A stretch of 64,000 nucleotides of DNA, taken from NCBI RefSeq assembly GCF_027244095.1, contig NC_069658.1, forward strand, positions 263,384,687 to 263,448,686. Reading direction: 5' to 3'. Below are positions 44,991 to 56,355 of the stretch, in pieces; position 1 is the stretch's first letter, and each line of letters starts with the position of its first letter. The position numbers and the translations under genes are program-made. Source of the stretch: Hemicordylus capensis. Its lineage: Eukaryota; Chordata; Lepidosauria; Squamata; Cordylidae. The notes beneath the pieces were generated by a model. That model had not been told where the DNA came from. It ran no database searches and saw only the letters and a program-made list of their open reading frames with translations.

Positions 44991-45934
44991 GTGCTTCAGC
45001 ACTAGGGATGGGCGAGCTCTCCTTGCACAAATCTTATTAACTCAATAATAATCCAATCTCTTCCTCTCAAAATTCAAAAGATATTAGACCACTTTCAGAT
45101 CTTTTGGATAATATTTTCTAGGTCTCAGATTCACTCAGAAGAGTCCACCCCTTATTCCAATCCCACCCCTCAGCCCTCTAACCCCACCCTTCAGACTTTT
45201 CTCACCCCTCCAGCAATGATAGTTGCAACAACAAGCAGTAAGCATTGAGGATGTTCCTTCCTTCCTTCCTTCCATGCTCCACTCCAGCTATCCTGGCACG
45301 GGGCACACCAAGTTAAGTGCAAGGAAGTGCAAGGAGTGCAAGGAAGTGCAAGGAGTGCAAGGAAGCTTTACCCCTTTCTGATAGGACCGGCTGGGCCCTA
45401 TCAGTATCACTTGAAAAGACATAAACTTCCACCAGCCAGTACACATCTATTCTTGATATGCTGAGGACCTAGCACATCAGGCTGCTGAACAACAGAGGGG
45501 AGTGAGGAAGAAGATGGGGGGAAGGCTTCTTGTTCCCCACACAAGTGGGGAGAAGGAAACAAGGAAGCCCATTTAGTGTTTCTTGCTGCCACTGCTGCTC
45601 GTTCTGCTGGTCAGGAGGAGAAAAGGGTCACTGCGGGAGTTTGGAGGCCTAGTGGGAAGGGGTGATGATTTCTGAGCTCAAGGTGGAAGTGAACTTTGAG
45701 GGCTTTGAAGCCACATTCCCTCTGTGCAGGGTACATTTTTTAGCCCACCGGGTTCATTTCTATAGATAATTGTTGTATTTGTATTCATATTCATTTCCCA
45801 GTTCCCGCTAGGAGAACTTAACCAGCATCTCTGCTCAGCAGTACTATAGAGTTCTATATATGGAAGCAACCATACAAAAATAGTTGGCATTTATGGAGCC
45901 TTTTTCTATATAACTAAGAACATTATTTAAAATT
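44991..45934. other. No gene seen
   Basis: Includes a short tandem of AAGTGCAAGGAGTGC at 45320-45365 and a CTTC run at 45259-45274. Confidence 0.4.
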
Positions 45935-46860
45935 GGAGAAGCAGAAACAGACTGGATAGACATTAAAGAGGAGTCAGACAAGGATGCATCCTCTCTCCCA
46001 TACTCTTTAATCTCTATATGGAGGAAATAATGCCAGATGCCTTAGTTGAAAGGATGAGGGAATTAAAGTAAATGGTGTCAAGATTAACAGCCTAAGATAT
46101 GCTGACGACACAGTCGTTTTAGCTGCTTCCCAGGAAGATCTACAACACCTAGTCACAGAAATAGCAACAAAAAGCGAAGAAATTGACCTTAAAGCAAACG
46201 CAAAAAAGACTAAAACAATGTGCATGAGTAAAATGAAAATTCCCCTCAAAATACAATGCAATAACAAAAATCTAGATCAAGTAGGAAATTACTGTTATCT
46301 AGGGGGAAACCTTCACCATGATAACAACCAAACAAAAGAAATCTGAAGCCGCATAGGACAAGGAAGAAGAAAATTTAACCAAATGAAGATCTTCCTCTGA
46401 AAGAGTAAACTAGATTTGCAATTCAGTATCAGAATGATGAAATGCTACATCTGGTCTCTTCTCCTGTGTGGATGTGGACCTGGATCATCAAGAAAGAAGC
46501 ACACAAAAAACTGGAAGCCTTTGAGATGTGGTGTTTCAGAAGAATACTCACGATTAAATGGACCAGTAGAACAAATGAAGAAGTACTTTGAAAAGAAGAA
46601 ACACATAAACAAATAATACAGACAACCAAGAGACATAAACTGAAGTATTGTGGACATACCCTCAGAGGAGTAAAATATCAAAAACCACAACTAACACTAG
46701 AGGGAAAGCTAAAAGGAAAAACATCAAGAGAAAGGGATGGATGGGTGACCAAAAAGAATGGCTAGGAAGGGACACAAAAGATATCATCCATGATTCTAGG
46801 GACCACGATCTATGGCTTTTGCTGGTCACCAACCTCCCAATTGGAGAAGGCACATGGGGG
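45935..46860 (+). mobile_element. RTE-like LINE remnant
   Basis: Plus-strand codons spread over several frames read GCILSPILFNLYMEEIMPDA, LRYADDTVVLAASQEDL (the YADD box), NAKKTKTMCMSKMK and, further on, a KLKYCGHTLRGVKYQ-like C-terminus. The pattern fits RTE/BovB-like or a related insect-type clade. Many stops and frame changes, so it is an old dead copy. Confidence 0.65.
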
Positions 46861-47800
46861 GGGGGGAATGCAATGAAAATAAATGATTCCCAATAAGAAT
46901 CTGGTAAAAGCTAAGAGTCACATACCTGTGTCCACTGCATGTGGTTGCCACGGCGGGTGGAGTAAAAGACAGGAAACTAGGCAGGAAATCTTTCATACTC
47001 CGACAGAATTAATGTGATCTTCTTTAGGACTACTATTGTAAGACCCCCAAACTGTCTGTTGTGATTCAATTTAAAAGGGTAAAAACTGACTTTCTCATGC
47101 AAAACTGCCTTGCACTGCATTCTTTAAACCCCAAAGGAAGTCACTCTGAATTAATGACATATTTTAGTTTACCTTTTGAAATACTGAAATGTTTTTATGG
47201 TTAGACATACCAAAAGTAAACACAATAAGTATTTAGGAAATTACAGTAGCAGTTGTTTTCTTGATTCGCTTTCGCGGATTAAGAAATTCAGAAATGTAAG
47301 CTTTTGATTTAGAATGTCTTGCAAAATCAGTTCAGATGCTGGGGTAGGGTGGGGAGGGGCCATTTCTTAAACAGCAACCTTTTCTAACCTAAGCCAACCA
47401 TCTGAAATGTTTGATTAACTCTACTGGCTTCCCATTTGTAGAGGAACTGAAAAAAATCTATGCAACTCTGCGAGATTAGGAGCAATACTTTCATCACCCT
47501 GTTATCCGAATGTTTACGATCTCCAGGGAGAAATTCTCAGACCTCTTCACATTTAGGGAATTTGGTCCCAATACTAACATTAAAACACAGAAGCAACCAC
47601 TCCTCAAAGTTTGAATATAATGTTGTGTTGTTGCTTTCACTGACTCTGCTGTTTTGACTGCCACACTGGGGCTGAGGAAATGCACAATACAATGATGTCA
47701 CATCATGTATTTTGCCATGCTAAATCTAACGGGGGAAGGGAGGAGAAGGAGAAGTGGAGTCCGTGATTCCAGGAGTGGGCTGGGCTGAGAGTGCCCTTCT
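46861..47800. other. No gene seen
   Basis: AT-rich sequence up to the hAT target site. No assignable repeat. Confidence 0.4.
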
Positions 47801-47960
47801 CAATTCTGCAGAGGCGTAACTAGGGAAAACGGCGCCCTGGGCAAGCACTGAAATTGCGCCCCCCCGCCCCCCCCCCCAGCATACATCTGACTGACACACA
47901 TGTATAAGAAAACTTTTATTTTAAAAATTTTTTAAATTACAAAAATTACCAAAAATTTCA

Positions 47961-48099
47961 AAATGCGATAAATAACCAAAAAATGCGATAAATAACCAAA
48001 AAATGCGATAAATAACCAAAAAATGCGATAAATAACCAAAAATCCAGCAAATGTCCAAAAATCCAGCAAATGTCCAAAAATCCAGCAAATGTCCAAAAA
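47961..48099. repeat. Minisatellite: 4 x 20 bp then 3 x 19 bp
   Basis: AAATGCGATAAATAACCAAA repeats four times without change (47961-48040), then AATCCAGCAAATGTCCAAA three times (48041-48097). It begins next to the hAT transposase stop codon, in its 3' UTR. Units are adjacent with no spacers. Confidence 0.95.
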
Positions 48100-50749
48100 T
48101 CATAACTTGGCCCTCCTTGCTTTCATAGATGCGAATTCGTCTATGATGCCATCAAAGTTAGTTTTTTCTGTTTCCTCTCTCTCTATGCTCAGCAGAGCAA
48201 GATCACAGAGTCTGTCTTGACCCATGGAAGTTCTGAGACAGGAAAGTATCAGCTTTAACTTGCTGAATGATATTTCACAGCTGGCAACGGAAATTGCAAT
48301 GGTCAGCATGATCTGTACAGCAATGCGCAAATTGGGGAAGGTGGCGTCATATCCATACTGAACTATAAATTCGAGAAGCTGTTCCAGTCTTGCTACTCTC
48401 ATGTCAGTCCGTGCTGCTAGCAACAATCTGCAGACCAAAATCTCGTCATATAGTGCCACATCAACATCAGTGCTGTACATTGTGCAGAAATTTTCAGTTG
48501 TTCTTTAGGTTCTCTGTGTCAGCACCGTAGCACAGTCCCTCGATATCAAGAAGGAACCCAAACTTGGCATCAGTGTCATGCAGGCGAGTGAACCTCTCGC
48601 CCAGTTCTCTGTTAAGACGGTCGAATGCTCCCTTCATGACTCTTTCCATCTCCTCCCTTGCTGTTAGCCCAGCGTCTCTTGATTTCTCACCAGGCATTCG
48701 TTTTTTCCGTCTCGGACGTCTTTCAAAGTCGACATCCCATTCTTCACAGAGACGATGTCCTACGTCGAGTGCCTCACTGACCAGCACTTCTCTCTCACCA
48801 TGAAAACAATCCTGGAGGGCTTTCAAATGCAGCGCAGCATTGTGGAAGTTCATTTTAGGATCCTGCAGCCTCTTTTGAACACTGTCAATTCGAGCGAGGA
48901 TCTTATTCCAAAAACCCAGTAGAGTCAGAAATTCATAACTCAACAAGTGGATGCGCAGGTGCTTTGCATCACTTCTGCTTTCAACGGTCTCATCTGCATC
49001 GTCTCTCATGTCCAGAAGAACTTCAAGTATCCTCTCCAGGTGGTTGTTGACTGGCTTCACTGCTTCTGTCCTTGAACTCCACCTGGTTTCAGACTCCGAC
49101 TTAAGAGACACAGGCACGGCGTCTCTGAGTCTTTGCCAGCGCTGTGTTGAGCGAGAAAAAAAAGCTTAGAGGGAATCAATGGTTCCAAAAAATGACTCCA
49201 TCTCCACATCCTCTTTGGCTGCATGTACACCCACCAAGTTGAGTGAATGATTGTCGCAATTCACAAACACTGCCAGCTTGTTTTTCTCACGTATCCGTTG
49301 AGCAACACCACTTCTGTGTCCAGCCATCACAGCTGCATTGTCATAGCACTGTGACCGACAATCTTGCAGCTCCATTCCGTCCTTCTCTAACTTTTCCAAA
49401 ATGTCTTTAGTCAAGCTCTCAGCATCCTTCCGGCTTAGCTCGATAAAACCAAGGAAGGACTCTCTCACACGGACTGTATGACTCTCATAATCAATTTCTA
49501 CATATCGAACTACTTGTGACATCTGCTCACGGTGTGCCAGGTCAGGAGTCGAGTCGAACATGAGGCCATAGTATTTTGCTTTGCGAATGCCTCCCAGTAT
49601 ACTCTTGCGAACAGTGGATGCCATCAGATGGATGAATTCATTCTGGACTGCCGGTGAGAGATAAGAGGTGGATCCAGGATGACTTTCCACATGGGTCAGG
49701 TGTTCTTTCATGACTGGGTCACAAGTAGCCATTAGTTTTACTAAGCCAAGGAAATTTCCTACATTGGTGTCATATAGCTGAAGTGACTCCCTATGTCCTC
49801 GCAAAGGCAGGTTCTGAGTTGCAAGGTATTTGATGCAGTTAAGGATTCTTGTCAAGATTTCGCGCCACCTCTGCTTCTCCTTCTCAATCTGTGATCGAAG
49901 TTCCGCATCAATGAGTCCTCTGTTTCCAGCTATATTTCTCTCCATTTCTATCCACTGTGCGAAGCACTCCAGATGATTCTTGGCATTCTCATGAACAGGA
50001 ATCCTTTCAGGTTTTTTCCAGTTTTTGAATACACTTTCCTGCTCCAATGTGGACTGATGCTCTGATCGGGAAAAGAGAAGACAGCAGAAGCAAAATGCCG
50101 ACCTCTTAGAAGGGGAATAGAGCATCCATGGGCGATCCACCTCCGCACCACAGCCACCTCCCAATCTCTTCCTGAACCAAGTCTTGTTCATCGCACAGTT
50201 TTTAGTTGGTAGGAAAGGCCCCTCAGAGTTCTGGAAATACTTAGCACCCAGCCTTATCATTTCTTCTCTAAGCATGTCAGGGATAACCGGTCTTCCAGTT
50301 GCCTTGTCAAACTGCAGAAGTCCGATGTCATGCCGCTCAATCACTTCCGGCCTAACAGTTAGAGGCTCTTGGTCAGCATCCAGTTCACTGCACATAGTGT
50401 CCTCCTCCTCCTTGGGTTCAGTCTCACTCTCATCAGTAGACCCGACATCACCACCGGCTTCCCCTCCTGTCACGTCCACACTCTCTGTGGCAGCCTTGGC
50501 CTCCTCATCTGGCTGGACTCCCTCCTCCACTTGTGGCAGATGTGCACTTGATCCACCTTCATCTGGCTGGACTTCCTCCTCCACTTGTGCTGGCGACTCT
50601 GTGGGAGGTGGTGTGGAGCTACTTGTCCCGGGCCTTGCAAAGAATGACTCAAGGATCCTGCTCGACCTCTGGGCTTCCTCTGCCTCCAGCCTCCGCCTCT
50701 TCCGTCCTGCAGCTCCACTTGCCTTCTTCGGTGGCTTGATGATGTTCAA
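48100..50749 (-). pseudogene. hAT transposase, nearly intact (one stop, one frameshift)
   Basis: Cut-and-paste transposase expected to bind the terminal repeats and integrate at 8 bp sites. Start at 50749 (MNIIKPPKKASGAAGRKRR, basic, nuclear-localisation-like). Residues ~30-150 are acidic and low in complexity. Residues ~190-275 form a TTF-type zinc finger (KTWFRKRLGGG, WMLYSPSKRSAFCFCCLLF, HENAKNHLECF). Then comes a DUF4371-like RNase-H-fold core with GLMFDSTPDLAHREQMSQVV, DNAAVMAGHRSGVAQRI and VFVNCDNHSLNLVG. An in-frame TAA follows FFGTIDSL near 49166; translation otherwise continues unchanged into FFSRSTQRW and SETRWSSRTEAV. A one-base shift near 48500 leads into the last part, YSTDVDVALYDEILVC and the dimerisation motif VASCEISFSKLKLI. 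Closest known relatives are ZMYM/DUF4371 hAT proteins of vertebrate and fish genomes. Roughly 880 residues in all. Confidence 0.9.
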
Positions 50750-50863
50750 ATCTCTAAGGGAATTCGTTCATTATGTCAACATCCCACTCTTCCTCCAAGG
50801 AGCCCTATGCCCTATGCACACCTATGTCTGCATTTGACACCCCTGGTTACACAATAATGCTTT

Positions 50864-51193
50864 CCAGTATACTGGAATTCTTGAGAGCCAGCACACCCCA
50901 CAACTGTCTCTGTATTGAAGTCTGGGCGTAGCAAGTTTGTAGTGGGCCCAGAGAGACAAGATTTTGAATTCCTCCCCCCCCCCCAATCAATGCAGCTCAG
51001 CACATGAAGTCATGCAATATTAAACAGGACATCATCCAGTATTCTTGAATTCTTGAGAGCCAGCACACCCCACAACTGTCTCTGTATTGAAGTCTGGGTG
51101 TAGCAAGTTTGTAGTGGGCCCAGAGAGACAAGATTTTGAATTCCTCCCCCCCCCCCATCAATGCAGCTCAGCACATGAAGTCAAGCAATATTG
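50864..51193. repeat. Tandem duplication, 172 bp period, two units
   Basis: CCAGTAT..GGAATTCTTGAGAGCC starts at 50864 and again at 51036. Units share TGTCTCTGTATTGAAGTCTG, GTAGTGGGCCCAGAGAGAC and CATCAATGCAGCTCAGCAC with only a few differences. It lies just upstream of the transposase start. Confidence 0.9.
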
Positions 51194-52185
51194 ACTTCAT
51201 TAATATCAAATTAATTCATTTACAATAAATCCCACTGCTTAACATCAAATAGCATTTTACTTAGAAAGGTTTGCTTTACTTACAGTTGGCTGGTTCAGAG
51301 CGCTGGTTTGTAGTTGGTTGTGTGCCTGCAGTTCCAGTCAGCAGGGTTGCTATTATTGTTTTTTGAGAGAAAATAGTATTTATTTTTTGCATTTCAATTT
51401 ATTTATTTCTACATTCTATATCCCACTCTCCCTCCAAGTAGCCCAGAGTGCTGCACTACATACTTAGGTTCTTCCTCACAAGCAGCAACCCTGTGAAGTT
51501 GGCCTGTATCTCAAACAACAGAAAAGGTTTCAGCCTCTTTCTGATAAGTTGTATGACACACATGTTCTATGTTTACACCTAACATTCTCTTTAATGGAAG
51601 CCCTTAGTAAGAGAGATAAAGACTGGTCCACTCATTATCCCCAAAATGCATTAGTCAAGCTCTACTGTGTCAGAATATTAACTTTATTATGGCCATATAT
51701 TGATAGTTTTAAAGGGGGAGAGGAATAAGTTTTTATGTTGACATATCAACATTTACCTAGTGTTTGTAAAGATTAATTTGGCTATATTTATTATATTCAA
51801 TTTGTAAGGAACAGTGAGCAAAGTCTCCTCTCTCAAGATATACTGAAAGCTCTGGGAACAGATGTTTGCTATCAGTGCAGAAGGAGAAATAGCTGTAAAA
51901 AATTCCTGTCTTCAGACAGATGACCCACTATTATTTGAAAAAAAACAATTTTTACTAACTTTCATTAAGGTCTACTTCCTATAAAATGAAATGTCTATCA
52001 TCTAATCAAAACTCAAAAAACAGCACCACAAAATAAACAACACCATGACAAAGAAAAAAGTAGCCATTGCCATATTCAGCTTGCATTCACAGAATATACA
52101 TGGTTTTAACAATGATGGCAAATCACTTGAAATCATAAAGATACATCATGTTCCAACTAGCACAAATATACTACCAAGCAGCTGC
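51194..52185. other. hAT interior, no gene seen
   Basis: AT-rich; a degraded Sauria/L2-like tail (CCCTCCAAGTAGCCCAGAGT) at about 51410-51500 recurs at 52375-52470, indicating an internal repeat of ~70-100 bp. Confidence 0.45.
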
Positions 52186-52320
52186 TGTGGAAGGCCCCTG
52201 GCAGAGTCTCCTGGTAGGGATGGGAGAGACTCCTGCCTGCAACCTTGGAGAAGCCGCTGCCAGTCTGGGTAGACAGTACTGAGCTAGATGGACCCAGGGT
52301 CTGACTCAGTATATGGCAGT
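52186..52320 (+). repeat. SINE tail (5S/tRNA-SINE type), 5'-truncated
   Basis: CTGCCTGCAACCTTGGAGAA, GCTGCCAGTCTGGGTAGAC, CTGAGCTAGATGGACCC and GACTCAGTATATGGCAG are the shared SINE tail. The head is missing. Confidence 0.8.
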
Positions 52321-52844
52321 CAGCAGAGGTGCTATTATTGTTTTTTGAGAGAAAGTAGTATTTGTTTTTTGTATTTCGATTAATTTATTTTTACAGTTTA
52401 TATCCTGCTCTCCCTCCAAGTAGCCCAGAGTGGTGCACTACATACTTAGGTTTTTCCTCACAACAACCCTGTGAATTTTGAGTCTTTCAAAAGCAGCAGC
52501 AGCAGCACCTTCTGTCTCGGCAGGCGCAGAGCAGGCAGCGGCATGTAACATGCCTCTATGTAAATGTCTATTAATCATAGAATTATAGATATAATGCAGT
52601 GGGCTAGATTTCATTCTGTATTTCAGAAAGGCTGGACAAGGAACTGTGTAGCTTTCACTCTTCATTCATATTGTGTGATGGTTAGTGATAGCAAATTAAT
52701 GAAGCTGGGTGTTGTTTTTTGGCCTCACTTCCCCATTATGATCAGTGTCATTTTAAAATATAAGCCCATTCAGATAGCCATGGGGGATGTAGAGGAGGAA
52801 AGCCAAACTGTATAAAGAATGAAGGTGGTGTTTTCAGAACTAAT

Positions 52845-53081
52845 TGATGTTGTTTTAATTTTAGTGCAGTGCAGACATTATTGTAGGGAAGTGAAGAAGT
52901 CTTGAGTGCTTGGGAGAGAGAGAGGACAAACCACAGAACGCTACCAAAAATTATATCCGTAAAGGATTCAGAAGATTTTTGGTAGCGTTCTGTGGTTTGT
53001 CCTCTCTCTCCCAAGCACTCAAGACTTCTTCACTTCCCTACAATAATATCTGCACTGCACTAAAAGATTAAAACAACATCA
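52845..53081. repeat. Inverted repeat, 107 bp arms, 23 nt loop
   Basis: 52845-52951 pairs with 52975-53081. Arms include TAGGGAAGTGAAGAAGTCTT, GAGTGCTTGGGAGAGAGAG and CAAACCACAGAACGCTACC with near-perfect complementarity; only a few positions at the outer end differ. Inside the non-coding half of the 7.75 kb hAT. A second small palindrome, TTATCATATCATCTGATG, follows at about 53088. Confidence 0.93.
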
Positions 53082-54007
53082 CTTAGTTATCATATCATCT
53101 GATGATATGATAAGACATAGAGTGAGTGGCAAAGGAGTTACTATAAAACAAATGTGTCAGAAAAATGTCTACTTTTGTTACAGGAAATTGAATACTAATT
53201 CCATTAATATTACACAAAATCAGGTCTGAAATGCACTGAAGAAACAAGGTGCATCTCTCATGAAAAAGAGACTTCAATAAAAATACCACCACCACCACAA
53301 CAACCAGGATTGAGATAACAGGGGAAATTCTCCTCTCTAAAACTGATGGGCAAATTTCTCCTATGTTTCTCCTTCATCAAGAGACGCATTCCTGAGTTGG
53401 AATATCAATATGTGATGACAAAAAAGAACCAGTGCAAATGTTCTATTATGTGGTAAATTTGAATTTATCCCTAACACGTAGTGATTAGGGATACTTACAG
53501 ACATACAAGTTAGAGGTAGTATCACCACTGAAGAATGCGCACATTATACTTAAGAAGTAGCTAAGGCTTTTTGTGAGCTCTGAAGCTGTAAGAGGTTTTG
53601 TCCATATTAATAAAAACATATGCCCTTGTTTCAGTTAATTCAGACTTAAAGAGTCAGCATAAGCCATTTTAATTAGCAAACCACTAGTCACACAAACTGT
53701 CAATGCAATGACATCAACACAATACATGTTCTGGTTTGAAAAGACTGCAAAACTTCTTAAACATGACAAATGTGAACCAACTGGAAAAAATAATTACAGA
53801 GAGAGGTATCTGAATCATGATAAAGAGTTTAACTTCTGTTCACTTCAAGTCCACTGTAGTGCAAGAGAAATTTTTTGTTTGTTTGTTTTTGTTTTTTGTT
53901 TAAAAGGTCTGAGTACAAAGAGATGAAATATACAAGCTCCCAACAGGTTTATCTTCAAATGGCTCAATAGTATTTCTGGCATTAGAAGGATCATGTCATC
54001 TAAAGTA

Positions 54008-54008
<1 letters not shown>
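53082..54008. other. hAT interior, no gene seen
   Basis: AT-rich with no recognisable element or reading frame. Confidence 0.45.
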
Positions 54009-54045
<37 letters not shown>

Positions 54046-54059
54046 TCCAGATTTATAGA

Positions 54060-54095
<36 letters not shown>
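54009..54095. repeat. (CT)n(CA)n compound microsatellite
   Basis: CT run at 54009-54030 followed by two CA runs separated by a short unique segment. Confidence 0.95.
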
Positions 54096-54097
<2 letters not shown>

Positions 54098-54159
54098 CGA
54101 TACCCACATTCATGTGTTCTTCAAGGAATGGCTATTTTGACCACTTCAGCCCCCTGTAG

Positions 54160-55480
54160 GGACACGGGACGAGGAACACTGCAAGTGGGGAGGGGGACAG
54201 AGCGCGCCCCCACACCAGCCAGCGGAGAGGAAGCCGCAGAGCAAGGCGAACCCACGCCTTGAGCCGGACCTGCCCAGCCTGTACGAAATCACGCAGCACA
54301 TCAAAGTGCAGTTTGCTTTCAAGCAGGAAGGGACTCTTGAATCATTTTCAAGCTTTGTTCTCCCCGGCTAATCAATTACTTTGAATGCTGCCAAGCCTCC
54401 TGAGTCTCTCCTCTGCTGCTCGCTGGCTGGCTGGCTGGCTGGTGGGGCGAGGGCGGAACAAGCCCGCTGGGCTGGCCCAGCCGCCTGCGGCTGCCAGCCA
54501 TGACTCTCGCGCTGGTGGGCGGAGCGGCCCGAAGGGGCGCGTGCTCAGTCCTGCCTGCCCGCTGCTTCTGGATGCCGGGCGGGCTCCCTCCTGCTGCGGA
54601 GAAGAGGAGTGCAGCACCCAGCAGCTGCGCTGGCTGATGCGTGGCGGCCGGCTGGCCGTCGCAGCAGCAGCCAGACCGATGGTGGGACGGGGACCTCCAT
54701 GGGCAGTGGGCACTGGGCAAGGTCGGAATTGAGTCAGGCCTGAATCAGCTGGGCTGTGGGCGGGCGAGGAGGGCCCCGACCTGCCCTCTTTCAGTTGCTG
54801 CTTGCACAGACGCCCCGCCGGCGCGCTCTGCACATGCTCCTCATAGGCACAGGGTGGTTACTGACTGTGACTGCTAAAGTTAAGTAAAGGCCGCCCCCGC
54901 CCCGCCGGCACCCGGACCGACCAAGTCACAAAAATCACACAAAAAACCACCTTATCCCTCCTTGTGCTCAGTTTTGCTCTCTGTCTTGTTGTCTCTTGTG
55001 CCGCCAGCCGGCCAAAGGTGAATTAATCCCCCTTTCCCTTCTGCTTCTTCTTGCCTTGGGCAGCAGCAGCAAGTCTGACTCCCTGCCTCTTCACAGACGC
55101 CGACGCATGTGCAGCACACGGCGAGCTGGGAGGAGGAGTCAGACACGGACACCAGCACGCCTGCGCGACTGTGCAGGGCGGGGACTGGGAGGAGTGCAGC
55201 GGCCGGCTGGCCCGCGGATTAATTTTGGAGACAGTGACTCAGTCAGTCAAGAAACAAAGACTTTGGAATGGTCTGTGAGTGTGTGACGTGACGACGAAGA
55301 TTTTAGTTGATTCAGCGCCTGCCCGCGGCACGCCAGAGCCGAGCAGTGGGGGGGCGGCTCCGGGACTGGGGGAGGGGGGGCGCCACCACGCCGACGCTTA
55401 AAAAAAAAAAAAACCGCCGTGGACGCTTTTAAAAAATAATAATAATAATAAAAGGAAGGCCAGGGGAACGGCGCAGGGGC
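54160..55480 (-). promoter_or_regulatory. CpG-rich end of the hAT, candidate promoter region
   Basis: GC-rich with frequent CG dinucleotides, in contrast to the AT-rich interior. It lies at the end of the element upstream of the transposase, where a promoter and a 5' non-coding exon would be expected. Promoter function is inference; no TATA box was identified. Overlapping frames here look like composition artefacts. Confidence 0.4.
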
Positions 55481-55567
55481 ACTTTGGCGCCCCCCAAGTG
55501 ATCATCCAGGGTGGCGCCCGGGGCACGTGCCCCCCTGCCCCCCTATCATTACGCCTATGCAATTCTG

Positions 55568-56112
55568 CCATTTGTTATGCCGACTGCCATTTATTTCCAG
55601 AATGCCCCTCAGAACAAGGCATACTTCTGGTAAGAACACAATGGCAGCCATTAGACAATTTGAGTTGTTAGGTGCTCCAGTGAATTCCCCCACCCCTTGG
55701 AAATGATGCACCCGAACCCTGAAAATATTCAAGAGGGAAGGTGTCTCTTCCATCCCCAAACTCCTTTCAAATTCTCAGAAGGTTCGGTTGGCTGTACTTT
55801 GTGAGGATATAATATGTACTTCTGGCCTACAGAAAAGATGAATGGAGAAAATGTACTAGACAAGCCTTTTTTTAAAGTTAGAAATAAAGAGGAAAGGAAA
55901 AGAATTATTCTATTGGAATGCATACCCTGTGATTGTTATTGAAGTTCCCTTACACCAGTTATTAAGAATCTGGCACACAATTATTTAGGTGCCAACAGCA
56001 GTCTAAGTCTGCTTTCCCCATCCATTTTTGATTATAACCAGTGGTTATAACCAATGGTTATATATAACCATATATATATATATATATATAACTGGTTATA
56101 TATCCTTCATAA
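55568..56112. other. No gene seen; TA-rich near 56040-56100
   Basis: Repeated GGTTATA and TATA motifs (56035-56105) form a small AT-rich array. Otherwise unassigned. Confidence 0.4.
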
Positions 56113-56355
56113 CCTGAAAGTTTCACAGCATTTGTTTCATCTTCATGTCATTACCTGTACTTGACCAACCTACCTGTAGATGGATGAAGTATCTACAGTC
56201 AAATGGTCACAAGCCATTTCACAAGCTGCAAAACAGATCCAGCATAAGTACAATGAAAAACCCGAATTGTGTGTGAACTGCTCCCTGATAACTCACATGG
56301 AATTCGGGATACATCTAGCCGATATGTGAACACATCCCCTCCATTCCGGAGGAGA
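56113..56355. repeat. Unclassified interspersed repeat, copy 2
   Basis: GCATTTGTTTCATCTTCATG, then CCTGTAGATGGATGAAGTAT, CACAAGCCATTTCACAAGC, and GTGTGTGAACTGCTCCCTG. Longest of three copies. The GATATGTGAACACATCCCC end suggests a DNA transposon, unproven. Confidence 0.65.

Larger units (their letters stand above)
47809..55559 (-). mobile_element. 7.75 kb hAT element with its own transposase, perfect target duplication
   Basis: CAATTCTG lies at 47801-47808 and 55560-55567. The left terminus is CAGAGGCGTAACTAGGG, with GCCCTGGGCAAGCACTG inside it. The right terminus ends CCCCCCTATCATTACGCCTATG, preceded by GGCGCCCGGGGCACGTG. The transposase lies on the minus strand at 48100-50749, close to the left end. 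The remaining ~4.8 kb, upstream of the transposase, is non-coding: a 172 bp tandem duplication, a SINE tail, a perfect-looking 107 bp inverted repeat, microsatellites, and a CpG-rich end of about 1.3 kb that could hold the promoter and a non-coding exon. It is the only copy of this family in the window with coding capacity. Confidence 0.92.

Noticed and set aside
45935-46860. Host gene with YADD motif
   Set aside because: Reverse transcriptase order of motifs and multiple stops identify a dead RTE-like LINE.
47961-48099. Possible CRISPR-like array
   Set aside because: Units are contiguous with no spacers, in a vertebrate transposon; it is a minisatellite.
54372-54833. Several overlapping GC-rich open frames
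   Set aside because: Stop codons are rare in GC-rich DNA; no domain, and all lie within the non-coding half of the hAT element.
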